This document shows, piece by piece, positions 18,019 to 26,686 of a stretch of DNA of 64,000 bases; positions within the stretch are counted from its first letter, which is position 1; every line of letters begins with the position of its first letter. The notes beneath the pieces were generated by a model, which had not been told where the DNA came from, ran no database searches, and worked only from the letters and a program-made list of their open reading frames with translations. The stretch is from Gemmobacter fulvus. Its GTDB lineage: Bacteria; Pseudomonadota; Alphaproteobacteria; Rhodobacterales; Rhodobacteraceae. The stretch is from the NCBI RefSeq assembly GCF_018798885.1, contig NZ_CP076361.1, positions 372,001 through 436,000 on the forward strand, given 5' to 3'. Position numbers and translations under genes: made by a program.

Positions 18019-18876
18019 TCAGTTCAACTCGCGGCTCGACAGAACCCGGTTGATCTCGGCCCGCACCAGCTTGCGCACATTGCGGGTGATACGTTCGCCC
18101 AAGGCGCCCTGCAATTCCTCACGGATGATGTCGCGCACCAGATCCCCCAGCGCCTCTTCATCCAGAACCTGATCCTCGTCGTCGAACATGCGGGTGGTGG
18201 TGTTCGGCGCATCGGCCCCGCTGGCGCGCTGGATTTCGGCCACGGCGGCGGCTTCGGCCAGATCGGCCAGCGTGCTGTCCTCCGGCCCGGTCACATCGTC
18301 CAGATCCGCCTCCAGCGGCCCGCCCGGCCAGGCGCCATCGCGCCAGGCCTCGTCCAGACGTGACTGGTCCGGGGCGACGACCTGCAGAACCTCGGCCTCT
18401 TCGACCTGATCCAGATCGACCTCGACCACCTCAGGTGAGGCCCAGCCCGCCTGCGGCCAACCGGCATTTGCCATGTCCTCCACCAGATCTTCGGCCTCGG
18501 CCTCCCACCCTTCGGGGCTGACACGCGCGCCGACAGCGGCCACCACATCCTCCAGCGAGGGCGAGGCCCCGACATGGGCATCCTCGGCCGGATCGGGCAG
18601 ATCTTCCGCCTCGGTCAGGCGCGGCGTGCCATCGGCGATCTGCTCCAGCAGCGCTGCCAGAACCGAGCCATCCTGCGATACGGAGGCAGGTTTTGCAACG
18701 GACTCGGGCACAACCGGATCGGACACCACGCGCAGCGCCGGCGTCAGGATCAACCTGTCAGAGGTTTTGGCTGGCAGGCCGCCCGCGCGGCTCTGCGGCC
18801 GCAGATCTTCAGAGACGAGCCGCCGGATGGAGGACAGCACATCTTCGATCTCCACAGAACTCATCGGCTCGCTCAT
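18019..18876 (-). CDS. PopZ-like polar organizing protein (DUF2497-like layout)
   Basis: 285 residues from ATG 18876. A short N-terminal helix SSVEIEDVLSSIRRLVSED resembles the PopZ N-terminus (MEEILASIRRIISED). A very acidic central region of about 180 residues, rich in Asp, Glu, Ala and Pro, follows. The C-terminal helices (LGDLVRDIIREELQGALGERI and NVRKLVRAEINRVL) resemble the PopZ oligomerisation helices. PopZ forms a pole-localised matrix that anchors ParB-parS and other factors. The gene sits downstream of tolC and pcm, the same neighbourhood seen for popZ in other alphaproteobacteria. Sequence identity is low except at the ends, so the assignment rests on layout and context. Confidence 0.65.
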   Translation of the reverse strand: MSEPMSSVEIEDVLSSIRRLVSEDLRPQSRAGGLPAKTSDRLILTPALRVVSDPVVPESVAKPASVSQDGSVLAALLEQIADGTPRLTEAEDLPDPAEDAHVGASPSLEDVVAAVGARVSPEGWEAEAEDLVEDMANAGWPQAGWASPEVVEVDLDQVEEAEVLQVVAPDQSRLDEAWRDGAWPGGPLEADLDDVTGPEDSTLADLAEAAAVAEIQRASGADAPNTTTRMFDDEDQVLDEEALGDLVRDIIREELQGALGERITRNVRKLVRAEINRVLSSRELN

Positions 18877-19006
18877 GCCTGCCCCGTTATGCTCATTGTG
18901 GAAACAGTAGCTGTTGCGCCATCGTCTTACAAGACAATGGCGCAACAGCAGTTAACAATTCACAAGGATCAGAGGCACTTGGCGCGGATCGCCGCCTGAC
19001 GGCGCA

Positions 19007-20398
19007 TCAGTCCTTGCCGATGGCGCGCAGCACGCGGTCCAGACTGTCACCCTGAAACGACGGGGCCGGGGCATCCTTGACCACGTTGTAATAGGCCGTC
19101 ACGTCATAGGTCGGGATGCCAAGGTTCATGCCCTCGACCGTCAGCAGACCCATCGCCGACAGCACGTTGTAGACGGCGTAATAGCGCTGCGCTTCGGATT
19201 GCACGCGGGCGGCGCGGGCGTCGAGCAGATCCTGCTCGGCATCGAGAACCTCCAGCGTGGTGCGCGCGCCCAGCTTGGCCTCTTCGCGCAGACCGTCAAA
19301 GGCCACCTGCGCCGCTTCGATCTGGCGGATATTGGCCGCGATCTGCGCTGCCGACACATCCAGATTGGCCCAGGCATTGCCCAGATTCTGATCAATACTC
19401 ACCCGCGTCTGATGCAGGGCGGCGCGCTGCGCCTCGCGCTGCGCCATGGCCCGGCGATACAGCGCCGACAGACGCCCGCCAGCATAAAGCGTCTGATTGA
19501 ACGACACGCCCGCCGACTGGTAATCATAATCGCTGTTGAATTGGTTGGAGCTGTTGACGCCCGCGCTCGCCTGAAGCCCAATGGTCGGGCGCATATTGGC
19601 CTGCGCCAGTTCCACGTTAAGGTCGGCGACCTTCACCAGATGCTGCGCGCGGATCATGTCGGGATGGGTACGCCGCGCAATGGCCAGCGCCTCGTCAAGC
19701 GAGCGCGGCAATTTCGGGGCTTTCGGCACCGCGGCCAGACGGCCCGGATAGGCCCCGGTCGAGGCCTTGTAGGACTCGCGCGCCACCAGCACATCGCCTT
19801 CGGCGGCGGCCAGCGCCGCCCGCGACGCCGCCAGCTGCGATTCCGCCAGCGCCACGTCGGTGCGCGTCACCTCACCCACATCAAAGCGGTCTTCGGCAGC
19901 GCGCAATTCTTCGGTCAGCAGGCGCAGGTTGTTCTGGCGCAGCTCGACAATCTCTTGTGCCAGCCGCACATTCACATAGGCCTCAACCGTGCCCAGCAGC
20001 ACCGATTGTTCCACCCCCACCAGCCCGGCGCGGGTGGCCAGCACGCTTTCCTTGGCCGCCGCAATACTGGCCGCCGTGCGTCCGAAGTCGAACAGCATCA
20101 GCTCCCACGACAGTTCCAGCGCGGTGTTTTCGGTAAAGCTTTCGTTGCCGGTCAGATCCGACACCCGGCGCTGGCGCGACGACGAGGCGGTGAATTCCAC
20201 CACCGGCCGCATCGCCGAAACCGCTGTCGCCACATCCTCATCCGCCGCGCGCAGCAGGGCGCGGTTCTGGTCGAGCAGGTGCGAATTCTTGTAGGCGGCG
20301 ATCATTGCATCGCCCAGCGTTTCGGCCCGCGCCATGGGGGCCAATGCCACCAGCACTGTCGCAGCCGTTGCCGCCAAGACCTGCCTCATCCCGAACAT
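19007..20398 (-). CDS. tolC: TolC family outer membrane efflux/secretion channel
   Basis: 463 residues with a signal peptide (LAATAATVLVALAPMARA). It contains two copies of the outer-membrane efflux protein repeat: long amphipathic helices such as AEDRFDVGEVTRTDVALAESQLAASRAAL, and later AKLGARTTLEVLDAEQDLLDARA. These form the periplasmic helical barrel plus beta-barrel. It serves type I secretion and multidrug efflux. It follows the pcm-like gene by 35 bases on the same strand. It is the only outer-membrane exporter in the window and could serve the RTX-repeat proteins encoded elsewhere; that is a suggestion only. Confidence 0.92.
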   Translation of the reverse strand: MFGMRQVLAATAATVLVALAPMARAETLGDAMIAAYKNSHLLDQNRALLRAADEDVATAVSAMRPVVEFTASSSRQRRVSDLTGNESFTENTALELSWELMLFDFGRTAASIAAAKESVLATRAGLVGVEQSVLLGTVEAYVNVRLAQEIVELRQNNLRLLTEELRAAEDRFDVGEVTRTDVALAESQLAASRAALAAAEGDVLVARESYKASTGAYPGRLAAVPKAPKLPRSLDEALAIARRTHPDMIRAQHLVKVADLNVELAQANMRPTIGLQASAGVNSSNQFNSDYDYQSAGVSFNQTLYAGGRLSALYRRAMAQREAQRAALHQTRVSIDQNLGNAWANLDVSAAQIAANIRQIEAAQVAFDGLREEAKLGARTTLEVLDAEQDLLDARAARVQSEAQRYYAVYNVLSAMGLLTVEGMNLGIPTYDVTAYYNVVKDAPAPSFQGDSLDRVLRAIGKD

Positions 20399-20433
20399 CG
20401 CCTGCTCCTGTTGTTGTATCGCCCCTGATCAGA

Positions 20434-21087
20434 TCAGAGCGTGAACGCCTTCTTGGCCGCAAAGCCGGGCAGAACCGGAGCCGATGCGTTGAATACATTG
20501 CGCCAGGTCACCTGGCCGTCGATCTTGTAGCCGACGCGCGCCACACCCAACGCGCCTTCCATGAAGATGCAGCCGATCCGCCCGCCCTCTTTCAACTGCG
20601 CCAGCAGCGCGTCGGGCACGACCTCGACAGCGCCTTGCAGCGTGATCACGTCATAGGGGCCGGGTTTCACCGCCCCGGCGGCCAGCGGCCCGACGATCAC
20701 CGCCGCATTGTCGACACCCTGCGACGACAACGTACGCTGCGCCTCGGAGGCCAGCGCCTCGTTCTCTTCCACCGCCACCACGGCTTCGGCCATGCGGGCA
20801 ATCACCGCCGTCGAATAACCAAGCCCGCAGCCCAGATCAAGCACGGTTTCCGTCGGCTGGATATCCAGCGCATCCAGCAGCTTGGCCAGCGTGCGCGCAT
20901 CCAGAACCACCCGGCCACCACCGATCATCACATGCTCGCCCATATAGGCGGCCTCGCGCTTGTCATAAGGCACATAGGCCTCGCGCGGCACCGACAGCAT
21001 CGCCGCGATGATCGGGAATTTCGTGACATCGGAGGGACGAACCTGGGTGTCGACCATGATGGTGCGGCGGGCAGCGAAATCGGTCAT
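20434..21087 (-). CDS. Protein-L-isoaspartate O-methyltransferase family protein
   Basis: 217 residues with the SAM-binding motif VLDLGCGLGYSTAVIARMA, motif II YDVITLQGAVEVVP and the N-terminal MVDTQVRPSDVTKFPIIAAML. It belongs to the PCMT family, which methylates isoaspartyl residues so that damaged proteins can be repaired. The version beside tolC in alphaproteobacteria is divergent from the classical enzyme, and its true substrate is uncertain. It heads the leftward group pcm-tolC-popZ-like. Confidence 0.85.
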   Translation of the reverse strand: MTDFAARRTIMVDTQVRPSDVTKFPIIAAMLSVPREAYVPYDKREAAYMGEHVMIGGGRVVLDARTLAKLLDALDIQPTETVLDLGCGLGYSTAVIARMAEAVVAVEENEALASEAQRTLSSQGVDNAAVIVGPLAAGAVKPGPYDVITLQGAVEVVPDALLAQLKEGGRIGCIFMEGALGVARVGYKIDGQVTWRNVFNASAPVLPGFAAKKAFTL

Positions 21088-21439
21088 GCTAAACTCATCG
21101 GTCTAGTTTCTGTCCCTTCCGTGATGCCACAGAAACGGACCAACAGCAACACGCCTTCTAAGCCCGCAACGCAGCACATATTCCACCCTTGCAATACAAT
21201 CACAGGTGCATTTTGCCCTGCCTGTTCCGGCTTTGAACGCCGCCCGGATCGCCCTCCGTCGCCAAAGACACAGATAAACTCTGCCGCCCCGCAAGGCCCG
21301 GCACATGGGCCCGAGATGAATTAGCCAAATCCTAATCAAAGCTGAAAAACACAATGCTTTTCCCTTAAGCCATGCTGCGCCACTGTAGGGGAACCCGCTT
21401 CACTTGGCACAATGCCACGGAACCGCAAAGGGCACCGCG
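21088..21439. other. Intergenic region between pcm-like gene and Rieske oxygenase gene
   Basis: 352 bases without a supported gene. It carries the divergent promoters for the pcm-tolC set and for the catabolic island. At 21321-21335 there is a TTAG-N7-CTAA palindrome, shared with two other sites in the island and annotated separately. An AT-rich stretch follows at 21336-21366. Confidence 0.6.
21321..21335. promoter_or_regulatory. Candidate LysR operator, site 1 (upstream of Rieske gene)
   Basis: TTAGCCAAATCCTAA: arms TTAG / CTAA separated by 7 bases, flanked by A and T so that ATTAG/CTAAT pair. It fits the T-N11-A rule for LysR-type boxes. It ends 104 bases before the Rieske start codon. The same TTAG-N7-CTAA form recurs at 26649-26663 and 27704-27718. 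Confidence 0.65.
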
Positions 21440-22573
21440 ATGAACAAGCATACCCCCCTGAGCCCCGCACAGGAATTGCACGCAAATGTCGCCGTGCCGT
21501 TCACCGAAGCCCATGCCATGCCGAAATCGGTCTATACCGATCCGGGGTTTCTGGCGCTGGAACAGAAACACATCTTTGCGCAGGACTGGCTCTGCGTGGG
21601 TCGGGCCGAAAGCCTGCCCAATCCGGGCGATTACCTGACGCTGCAAATCGCCGATGAGCCGGTGATCGTGCTGCGCGACCGCGAAGGGCAGATCCGCGCG
21701 ATGTCCAACGTCTGCCGCCACCGCATGTCGACGCTGTTGCAGGGCCGCGGCCATACCCGCAGCATCGTCTGCCCCTATCACGCCTGGACCTATAATCTGG
21801 ACGGCAGCCTGCGCGGCGCACCCGCGATGTCCCTCAATTCAAGCTTCTGCAAAGAGGCCCAGGGTCTGCCCGCCATCCGCTGTGAGGTCTGGCAGGGCTG
21901 GATCATGGTCTCGCTCAACCCCGACGCCCCGGCCCCCGCCGAGACCCTGGCCGAGGCGGCAGCGCTGATCGCGCCGCTGGACATGACGACCTATACCGAA
22001 ACCTTCCGCGAAACCTTCCGCTGGGCCACCAACTGGAAGGTGCTGGCCGAGAATTTCATGGAAAGCTACCACCTGCCCGTCTGCCATGCCGGCACGATCG
22101 GCGGCGCGTCGAAGCTCGAAGAGATGGTCTGCCCCGAAGGACTGGCGGCCTTCAACTATCACTGGATCCTGAAGAACGATACCGTGCCGCTGGCCCTTGC
22201 CCATCCCGGCAATACCACGCTGACCGGCGATGACCGCCGCAAGACCTGGCTTCTGGCGATCTATCCGGCGCTGCTGATCACCCTGACCCCCGGCTATTTC
22301 TGGTATCTGTCGCTGACGCCCGATGGCCCCGGCCATGTGAATGTGCTGTTCGGCGGCGGCATGTCTGCCGATTGGCTGGCCGATCCCGAGGCGGCGACCC
22401 ATCTCGCCAATGTCAAAGCCCTGCTGGACGATGTGAACATCGAGGACAAGGGCTGCACCGAAAAGGTCTATCGCGGCCTCTCTGCCGGCCTGGCACAGCC
22501 CGGCCCGCTCAGCCATCTGGAGCGGCCCAATTACGATTTTGCCCGCTACCTCGCCTCGCGCATCCCCGCGTGA
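21440..22573 (+). CDS. Rieske non-heme iron oxygenase, alpha subunit (quaternary-amine type)
   Basis: 377 residues. The Rieske 2Fe-2S site is Cys92-x-His94 and Cys111-x2-His114. The mononuclear iron site is in ENFMESYHLPVCH (His211, His216). The residue that bridges the two centres in this enzyme class is Glu208, where ring dioxygenases have Asp. A bridging Glu is known in carnitine monooxygenase CntA and suggests a methylated-ammonium substrate (inference). Such enzymes remove a methyl group as formaldehyde or cleave a C-N bond. No oxygenase reductase is encoded nearby. AAAGGG precedes the ATG. First gene of an operon with the flavoprotein, RidA, DUF1028 and aldehyde dehydrogenase genes. Confidence 0.9.
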   Translation: MNKHTPLSPAQELHANVAVPFTEAHAMPKSVYTDPGFLALEQKHIFAQDWLCVGRAESLPNPGDYLTLQIADEPVIVLRDREGQIRAMSNVCRHRMSTLLQGRGHTRSIVCPYHAWTYNLDGSLRGAPAMSLNSSFCKEAQGLPAIRCEVWQGWIMVSLNPDAPAPAETLAEAAALIAPLDMTTYTETFRETFRWATNWKVLAENFMESYHLPVCHAGTIGGASKLEEMVCPEGLAAFNYHWILKNDTVPLALAHPGNTTLTGDDRRKTWLLAIYPALLITLTPGYFWYLSLTPDGPGHVNVLFGGGMSADWLADPEAATHLANVKALLDDVNIEDKGCTEKVYRGLSAGLAQPGPLSHLERPNYDFARYLASRIPA

Positions 22574-22644
22574 TCCTCCCGCGTGTCTGGGCCAGGCGAT
22601 CTCGCCTGCTGCCCGAAATCTGCTGAATTCCAAAGGACATGATG

Positions 22645-23907
22645 ATGTCAGTCGAAAAGATCGAAGCGCTGGTGGTCGGCGCCGGCCAGGCCGGTGTGGC
22701 CATGAGCGAACATCTGAGCCGCTGCGGCGTGCCGCATCTGGTGCTGGAAAAAGGCCGCATCGCTGAACGCTGGCGCACCGCGCGCTGGGATTCGCTGGTG
22801 GCCAATGGCCCCGCCTGGCATGACCGCTTTCCGGGCATGGAGTTCTCCGGCGACCCCGAGGCCTTTGTCGGCAAGGATCAGGTGGCCGATTACTTCGCCG
22901 CCTATGCCGAAAAATTCCACGCCCCGATCCGCTGCGGCGTCTCTGTTACCGAAGTGGTGCGCAAACCCGGCGGCGGCTTCCGGGTCGACACCTCGCAAGG
23001 CCCGGTCGAGGCGCAATATGTGATCGCCGCCACCGGCGCGTTTCAGGTGCCGCTGATCCCGGCGCTGGTGCCGGAAACGGACGGCATCACCCAGATCCAC
23101 TCCAACAGCTACCGCAACCCCGGCCAATTGCCGCCCGGCGCGGTGCTGGTGGTCGGTGCCGGATCCTCCGGCGCGCAGATCGCCGAAGAGCTGATGGAGG
23201 CCGGTCGCAAGGTCTATCTCTCGGTCGGGCCGCATGACCGCCCGCCGCGCCGCTACCGGGGCCGCGATTTCGTCTGGTGGCTGGGCGTGTTGAACATGTG
23301 GGACGCCGATGCCCCGAAAGGCGCAGACCATACCACCATCGCCGTCAGCGGCGCCCATGGCGGCCAGACAGTCGATTTCCGCAAACTGGCCGCGCGCGGC
23401 ATGACCCTGGTGGGCCGGACCGAACAGTTTGCCGATGGCACCATGACCTTCGCCCCTGATCTGGTCCGCAACATCGACCGCGGCGATGCCAACCTGCTGG
23501 CACTGCTGGACGAGGCCGACGCCTGGGTCACCCGCAACGGCATCGACCTGCCGGAAGACCCCGAGGCCCGCGCCATCGGCCCCGCCCCCGACTGCATGGT
23601 CAACCCGCTGCTCAGCCTCGATCTGGCCGAAGCGGGCGTGACCACGATCCTCTGGGCCACCGGCTTCCGCAATGATTACGGCTGGCTCAAGGTCGATGCG
23701 CTGGATGACACCGGCAAACCCCGCCACCAGCGCGGCGTCTCCTCCGAACCGGGGATCTACTTCCTGGGTCTGCCCTACCAGTCCCGCCGCGGCTCGTCCT
23801 TCATCTGGGGCGTATGGCATGATGCCAAATTCGTGGCCGACCATATCGCCAAACAACGCAGCTACCTGGCCTACCGCGCGCCCGGCGATGCCGCCGCCGC
23901 CGAATGA
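22645..23907 (+). CDS. FAD/NAD(P)-dependent monooxygenase-like flavoprotein
   Basis: About 420 residues. The FAD-binding fingerprint VVGAGQAGVAMSEHL is near the N-terminus, and a second Rossmann fingerprint VLVVGAGSSGAQIAEEL lies near residue 170. The late motif TILWATGFRNDYGWL is typical of flavin monooxygenase and CzcO-like proteins. The best start is ATG 22645, seven bases after AAGGA; two in-frame ATGs lie just upstream. It could oxygenate a nitrogen atom or supply electrons to the Rieske oxygenase, for which no reductase is seen; neither is proven. Its stop region overlaps an alternative start of the RidA gene. Confidence 0.85.
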   Translation: MSVEKIEALVVGAGQAGVAMSEHLSRCGVPHLVLEKGRIAERWRTARWDSLVANGPAWHDRFPGMEFSGDPEAFVGKDQVADYFAAYAEKFHAPIRCGVSVTEVVRKPGGGFRVDTSQGPVEAQYVIAATGAFQVPLIPALVPETDGITQIHSNSYRNPGQLPPGAVLVVGAGSSGAQIAEELMEAGRKVYLSVGPHDRPPRRYRGRDFVWWLGVLNMWDADAPKGADHTTIAVSGAHGGQTVDFRKLAARGMTLVGRTEQFADGTMTFAPDLVRNIDRGDANLLALLDEADAWVTRNGIDLPEDPEARAIGPAPDCMVNPLLSLDLAEAGVTTILWATGFRNDYGWLKVDALDDTGKPRHQRGVSSEPGIYFLGLPYQSRRGSSFIWGVWHDAKFVADHIAKQRSYLAYRAPGDAAAAE

Positions 23908-23918
23908 AAGAGACCACC

Positions 23919-24335
23919 ATGGAACATACCCGCTACCGCACCTTCAACACCAAGGACACCTATCCCGAACAACGGCTGGACAATGATCTGTGCCAGGCAG
24001 TCGCCACCCGCGGCGGCACCACGCTCTGGATGCGCGGCCAATGCCCGCAAGACCTTGATACCGCCGTCAACATCAAGGGCAATGATCCGGTGGAGCAAAC
24101 CCACAAGGTGATGCAGAACATCCGGCAACTGGTTGAAGAGGCTGGCGGATCCATGACTCACGTGGTCAAGCTGGTGGTCTACCTGACCGATGTGCGCCAC
24201 CGCGAGGTGGTCTATCGCACCATGGGCGAATATATCAAAGGCGTGCATCCGGTCTGTACCGGCCTGACCGTGGTGGCGCTGGCCCGCCCCGAATGGCTGG
24301 TGGAAATCGATGCCACCGCCGTGATCCCCGATTGA
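23919..24335 (+). CDS. RidA/YjgF family enamine-imine deaminase
   Basis: 138 residues from ATG 23919 (AAAGAGA upstream); an alternative ATG at 23904 overlaps the previous stop. The Rid fold is recognisable from LWMRGQCPQDLD, EQTHKVMQNIRQLVEEAGGSM, VVKLVVYLTD and the C-terminal ALARPEWLVEIDATAVIP, where Arg would be the substrate-binding residue. RidA proteins hydrolyse reactive enamine/imine intermediates to ketones plus ammonia. Next to amine-oxidising enzymes it probably clears an imine intermediate. Confidence 0.9.
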   Translation: MEHTRYRTFNTKDTYPEQRLDNDLCQAVATRGGTTLWMRGQCPQDLDTAVNIKGNDPVEQTHKVMQNIRQLVEEAGGSMTHVVKLVVYLTDVRHREVVYRTMGEYIKGVHPVCTGLTVVALARPEWLVEIDATAVIPD

Positions 24336-24405
24336 CCCCACAGGGCCGACGCTCCGCCACTCCGGCTCCCGCTGGCCAGACTGGCCCATTCTGAAAACAC
24401 CCGCC

Positions 24406-24457
24406 TTTCATCTTGGCAAAAATATCCTCGGGGGTCCGGGGGCAGACAGCCCCCGGC
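24406..24457. repeat. Intergenic hairpin element before the DUF1028 gene
   Basis: A TTTCATCTTGGC-type lead is followed by a perfect 8-bp stem CCGGGGGC (24436-24443) / GCCCCCGG (24449-24456) with loop AGACA. I recognise this composite (TTTCATCTTGGC, AAAATATC, then a G/C hairpin) as similar to an intergenic repeat of Rhodobacteraceae genomes, from memory only. It lies inside the operon, 22 bases before the DUF1028 start codon, so it may affect mRNA processing. Confidence 0.5.
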
Positions 24458-24478
24458 CTCTCCAACCCAAGGCACCGC

Positions 24479-25153
24479 ATGACCTTTTCCCTCGTCGCCC
24501 GCTGCGCGAAAACCGGCCAGTTCGGCATGGTGATCGCCTCCTCCTCGCCCGCTGTTGCGGCCCGCTGCGCCCATACCCGTGCGGGCGTGGGGGTAGTGGC
24601 CAGCCAGAACGTCACCGACCCGGCGCTGGGGCCTTTGGTGCTCGATGCGCTGGCCTCTGGCCTTGGCGCGGCCGCGGCGCTGGCTCACGTCAAGACTGGT
24701 CGCGAACATATTGATTACCGTCAGATTCTCGTGATTGACCGCGATGGTGGCGTGGCCATTCATTCGGGCGGTCAGGTGCTGGGCCTCTGGGGCGAGGCGC
24801 AGGGGCGCGACTGTGCCGCGGGCGGCAATCTGCTAGCCAATGAGGACGTGCCCCGCGCCATGGTCGCGGCTTTCGAGAGCGCCACAGGCCATCTGGGCGA
24901 CCGGCTGATGGCCGCCTTGCAGGCCGGGTTGTCAGCGGGCGGCGAGGCGGGGCCGGTGCATTCCGCCGGGCTGCGCATCGCCGACCGGCTCAGCTGGCCG
25001 CTGGTTGATCTGCGCTGCGACTGGACCGACAGCTGCCCGATCCAGGCCGTTGAAACCGCTTGGAAAATCTACAAACCGCAGATGGCCGCCTATGTGCAGC
25101 GCGCCATGGATCCGACGCAGGCACCCTCTTACGGCGTGCCCGGAGACGAATGA
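24479..25153 (+). CDS. DUF1028 family protein (Ntn-hydrolase-like)
   Basis: 224 residues beginning MTFSLVARCAKTGQFGMVIAS, the typical DUF1028 opening. GGREH-like and GG-rich turns follow (VLGLWGEAQGRDCAAGGNLLANEDV). The C-terminus has PLVDLRCDWTD. The family has an Ntn-hydrolase-like fold and is often encoded beside RidA and amine or amino-acid catabolic enzymes; its reaction is not established. It ends 4 bases before the aldehyde dehydrogenase start. Confidence 0.88.
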   Translation: MTFSLVARCAKTGQFGMVIASSSPAVAARCAHTRAGVGVVASQNVTDPALGPLVLDALASGLGAAAALAHVKTGREHIDYRQILVIDRDGGVAIHSGGQVLGLWGEAQGRDCAAGGNLLANEDVPRAMVAAFESATGHLGDRLMAALQAGLSAGGEAGPVHSAGLRIADRLSWPLVDLRCDWTDSCPIQAVETAWKIYKPQMAAYVQRAMDPTQAPSYGVPGDE

Positions 25154-25157
25154 GGAC

Positions 25158-26642
25158 ATGATGTTCACCCATGCCGAATGGCAGACCCGTACCGCTGCCC
25201 TGACCTTCCGCAACCAGATCTGGCTGGATGGCAAGCCCGTGCCCGCCGCCTCGGGCGCGCGCTTCGAGTCCGTGAACCCGGCCACGGCGCAGATCCTGAC
25301 AGATGTTGCAAAGGGCGGCGCCGAAGATGTTGATCGTGCTGTCAAATCCGCGCGCCGCGCCTTTGACGACGGGCGCTGGAGCCGCAAGACCCCCGGAGAC
25401 CGCAAGGAGGTGCTGCTGCGCCTTGCCGCGCTGATCCGCGACAATATCCCCGAACTGGCGCTGCTCGACAGTCTGGATATGGGCAAGCTCATCACCGATG
25501 CCGCCACCATCGACGCGCCCGGCTCGGCGCATTTCTTCCAATGGCACGCCGAGGCGATCGACAAGCTCTATGACGAGATTGCCCCCACGGGTGGCCGCGA
25601 TCTGGCTATGGTGCGCCGGGTGCCGCTGGGCGTGATCGGCGCGGTGGTTCCGTGGAACTTCCCGCTCGACATGGCCACATGGAAACTCGCGCCCGCCCTT
25701 GCCATGGGCAATTCGGTGGTGCTGAAACCGGCCGAACAAAGCCCGCTTTCGGCGCTGCGGCTGGCCGAACTGGCCAGCGAGGCCGGGCTGCCGGATGGGG
25801 TTCTGAACGTGGTGCCCGGCTTTGGCCAGGATGCCGGGCAGGCACTTGGCCGCCACCCCGATGTCGATGCGCTAGTGTTCACCGGATCGACCGCCGTGGG
25901 CAAGCTGTTCCTGCGCTATGCGGGCGAAAGCAACATGAAACAGGTCTGGCTGGAGACGGGCGGCAAAAGCCCGAACCTGATCTTTGCCGATTCCGATCTG
26001 GATGCGGCGGCGGATATGGCCGCCTTCGGCATCTTTTTCAATCAGGGCGAGGTTTGTTCCGCCAATTCCCGCATGTTGGTCCATACATCCATCGCCGAGG
26101 AGATGATCGAGCGGATGCGCAGCCGCGCCGCTGCCATGCAGCCGGGCGATCCGCTTGATCCCGCCTCGCGCATGGGGGCCATGGTCGATCAGGCCCATGC
26201 CGATACCGTGATGGGCTTCATCGACAGCGGCAAACAGCAGGCGCGGCTGGTCTGCGGCGGCGAGCGGGTCCGGCTGAACGGGGCGGAAACCTTCATCCAG
26301 CCGACAATCTTTGCTGATGCCGGATCCGAGGCACGCATCGTGCGCGAAGAGATCTTCGGCCCCATCCTGTCGATCCAGACCTTCACCTCGGAAGACGAGG
26401 CCATCGCCATGGCGAATGACAGCCCTTATGGTCTGGCCGCCTCGGTCTGGACGCGTGATCTGAGCCGGGCCTTGTCGGTGTCGGATCGTCTGGTGGCGGG
26501 CACGGTGTCAGTGAACACGGTAGATGCGCTGTCGGCCATGACGCCGTTCGGCGGCATGAAACAATCGGGCTTCGGGCGCGATCTGTCGCTGCACAGCTTT
26601 GACAAATATTCGGCGCTGAAAACAACTTGGATCAAATACTGA
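25158..26642 (+). CDS. PuuC-like NAD(P)-dependent aldehyde dehydrogenase
   Basis: 494 residues (493 if the second ATG at 25161 is used; GAGGA lies just upstream). Numbering from the second Met: Asn166 in VPWNFPLD, general base Glu265 in LETGGKSPN, nucleophile Cys299 in NQGEVCSANSRM. The block order and the C-terminal FGGMKQSGFGRDLSLHSFDKYSALKTTWI match gamma-glutamyl-gamma-aminobutyraldehyde dehydrogenase PuuC of E. coli. This suggests an amine-derived aldehyde substrate. Last gene of the Rieske operon. Confidence 0.92.
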   Translation: MMFTHAEWQTRTAALTFRNQIWLDGKPVPAASGARFESVNPATAQILTDVAKGGAEDVDRAVKSARRAFDDGRWSRKTPGDRKEVLLRLAALIRDNIPELALLDSLDMGKLITDAATIDAPGSAHFFQWHAEAIDKLYDEIAPTGGRDLAMVRRVPLGVIGAVVPWNFPLDMATWKLAPALAMGNSVVLKPAEQSPLSALRLAELASEAGLPDGVLNVVPGFGQDAGQALGRHPDVDALVFTGSTAVGKLFLRYAGESNMKQVWLETGGKSPNLIFADSDLDAAADMAAFGIFFNQGEVCSANSRMLVHTSIAEEMIERMRSRAAAMQPGDPLDPASRMGAMVDQAHADTVMGFIDSGKQQARLVCGGERVRLNGAETFIQPTIFADAGSEARIVREEIFGPILSIQTFTSEDEAIAMANDSPYGLAASVWTRDLSRALSVSDRLVAGTVSVNTVDALSAMTPFGGMKQSGFGRDLSLHSFDKYSALKTTWIKY

Positions 26643-26648
26643 ATGCGC

Positions 26649-26663
26649 TTAGGATTATCCTAA
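26649..26663. promoter_or_regulatory. Candidate LysR operator, site 2 (upstream of lysR)
   Basis: TTAGGATTATCCTAA is a perfect 7-1-7 palindrome with the shared TTAG-N7-CTAA form. It lies 6 bases after the aldehyde dehydrogenase stop and 23 bases before the LysR start codon, overlapping or following the likely promoter, as expected for negative autoregulation. Confidence 0.7.
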
Positions 26664-26686
26664 CCCCAACGGGAGGTGGATAAGCC

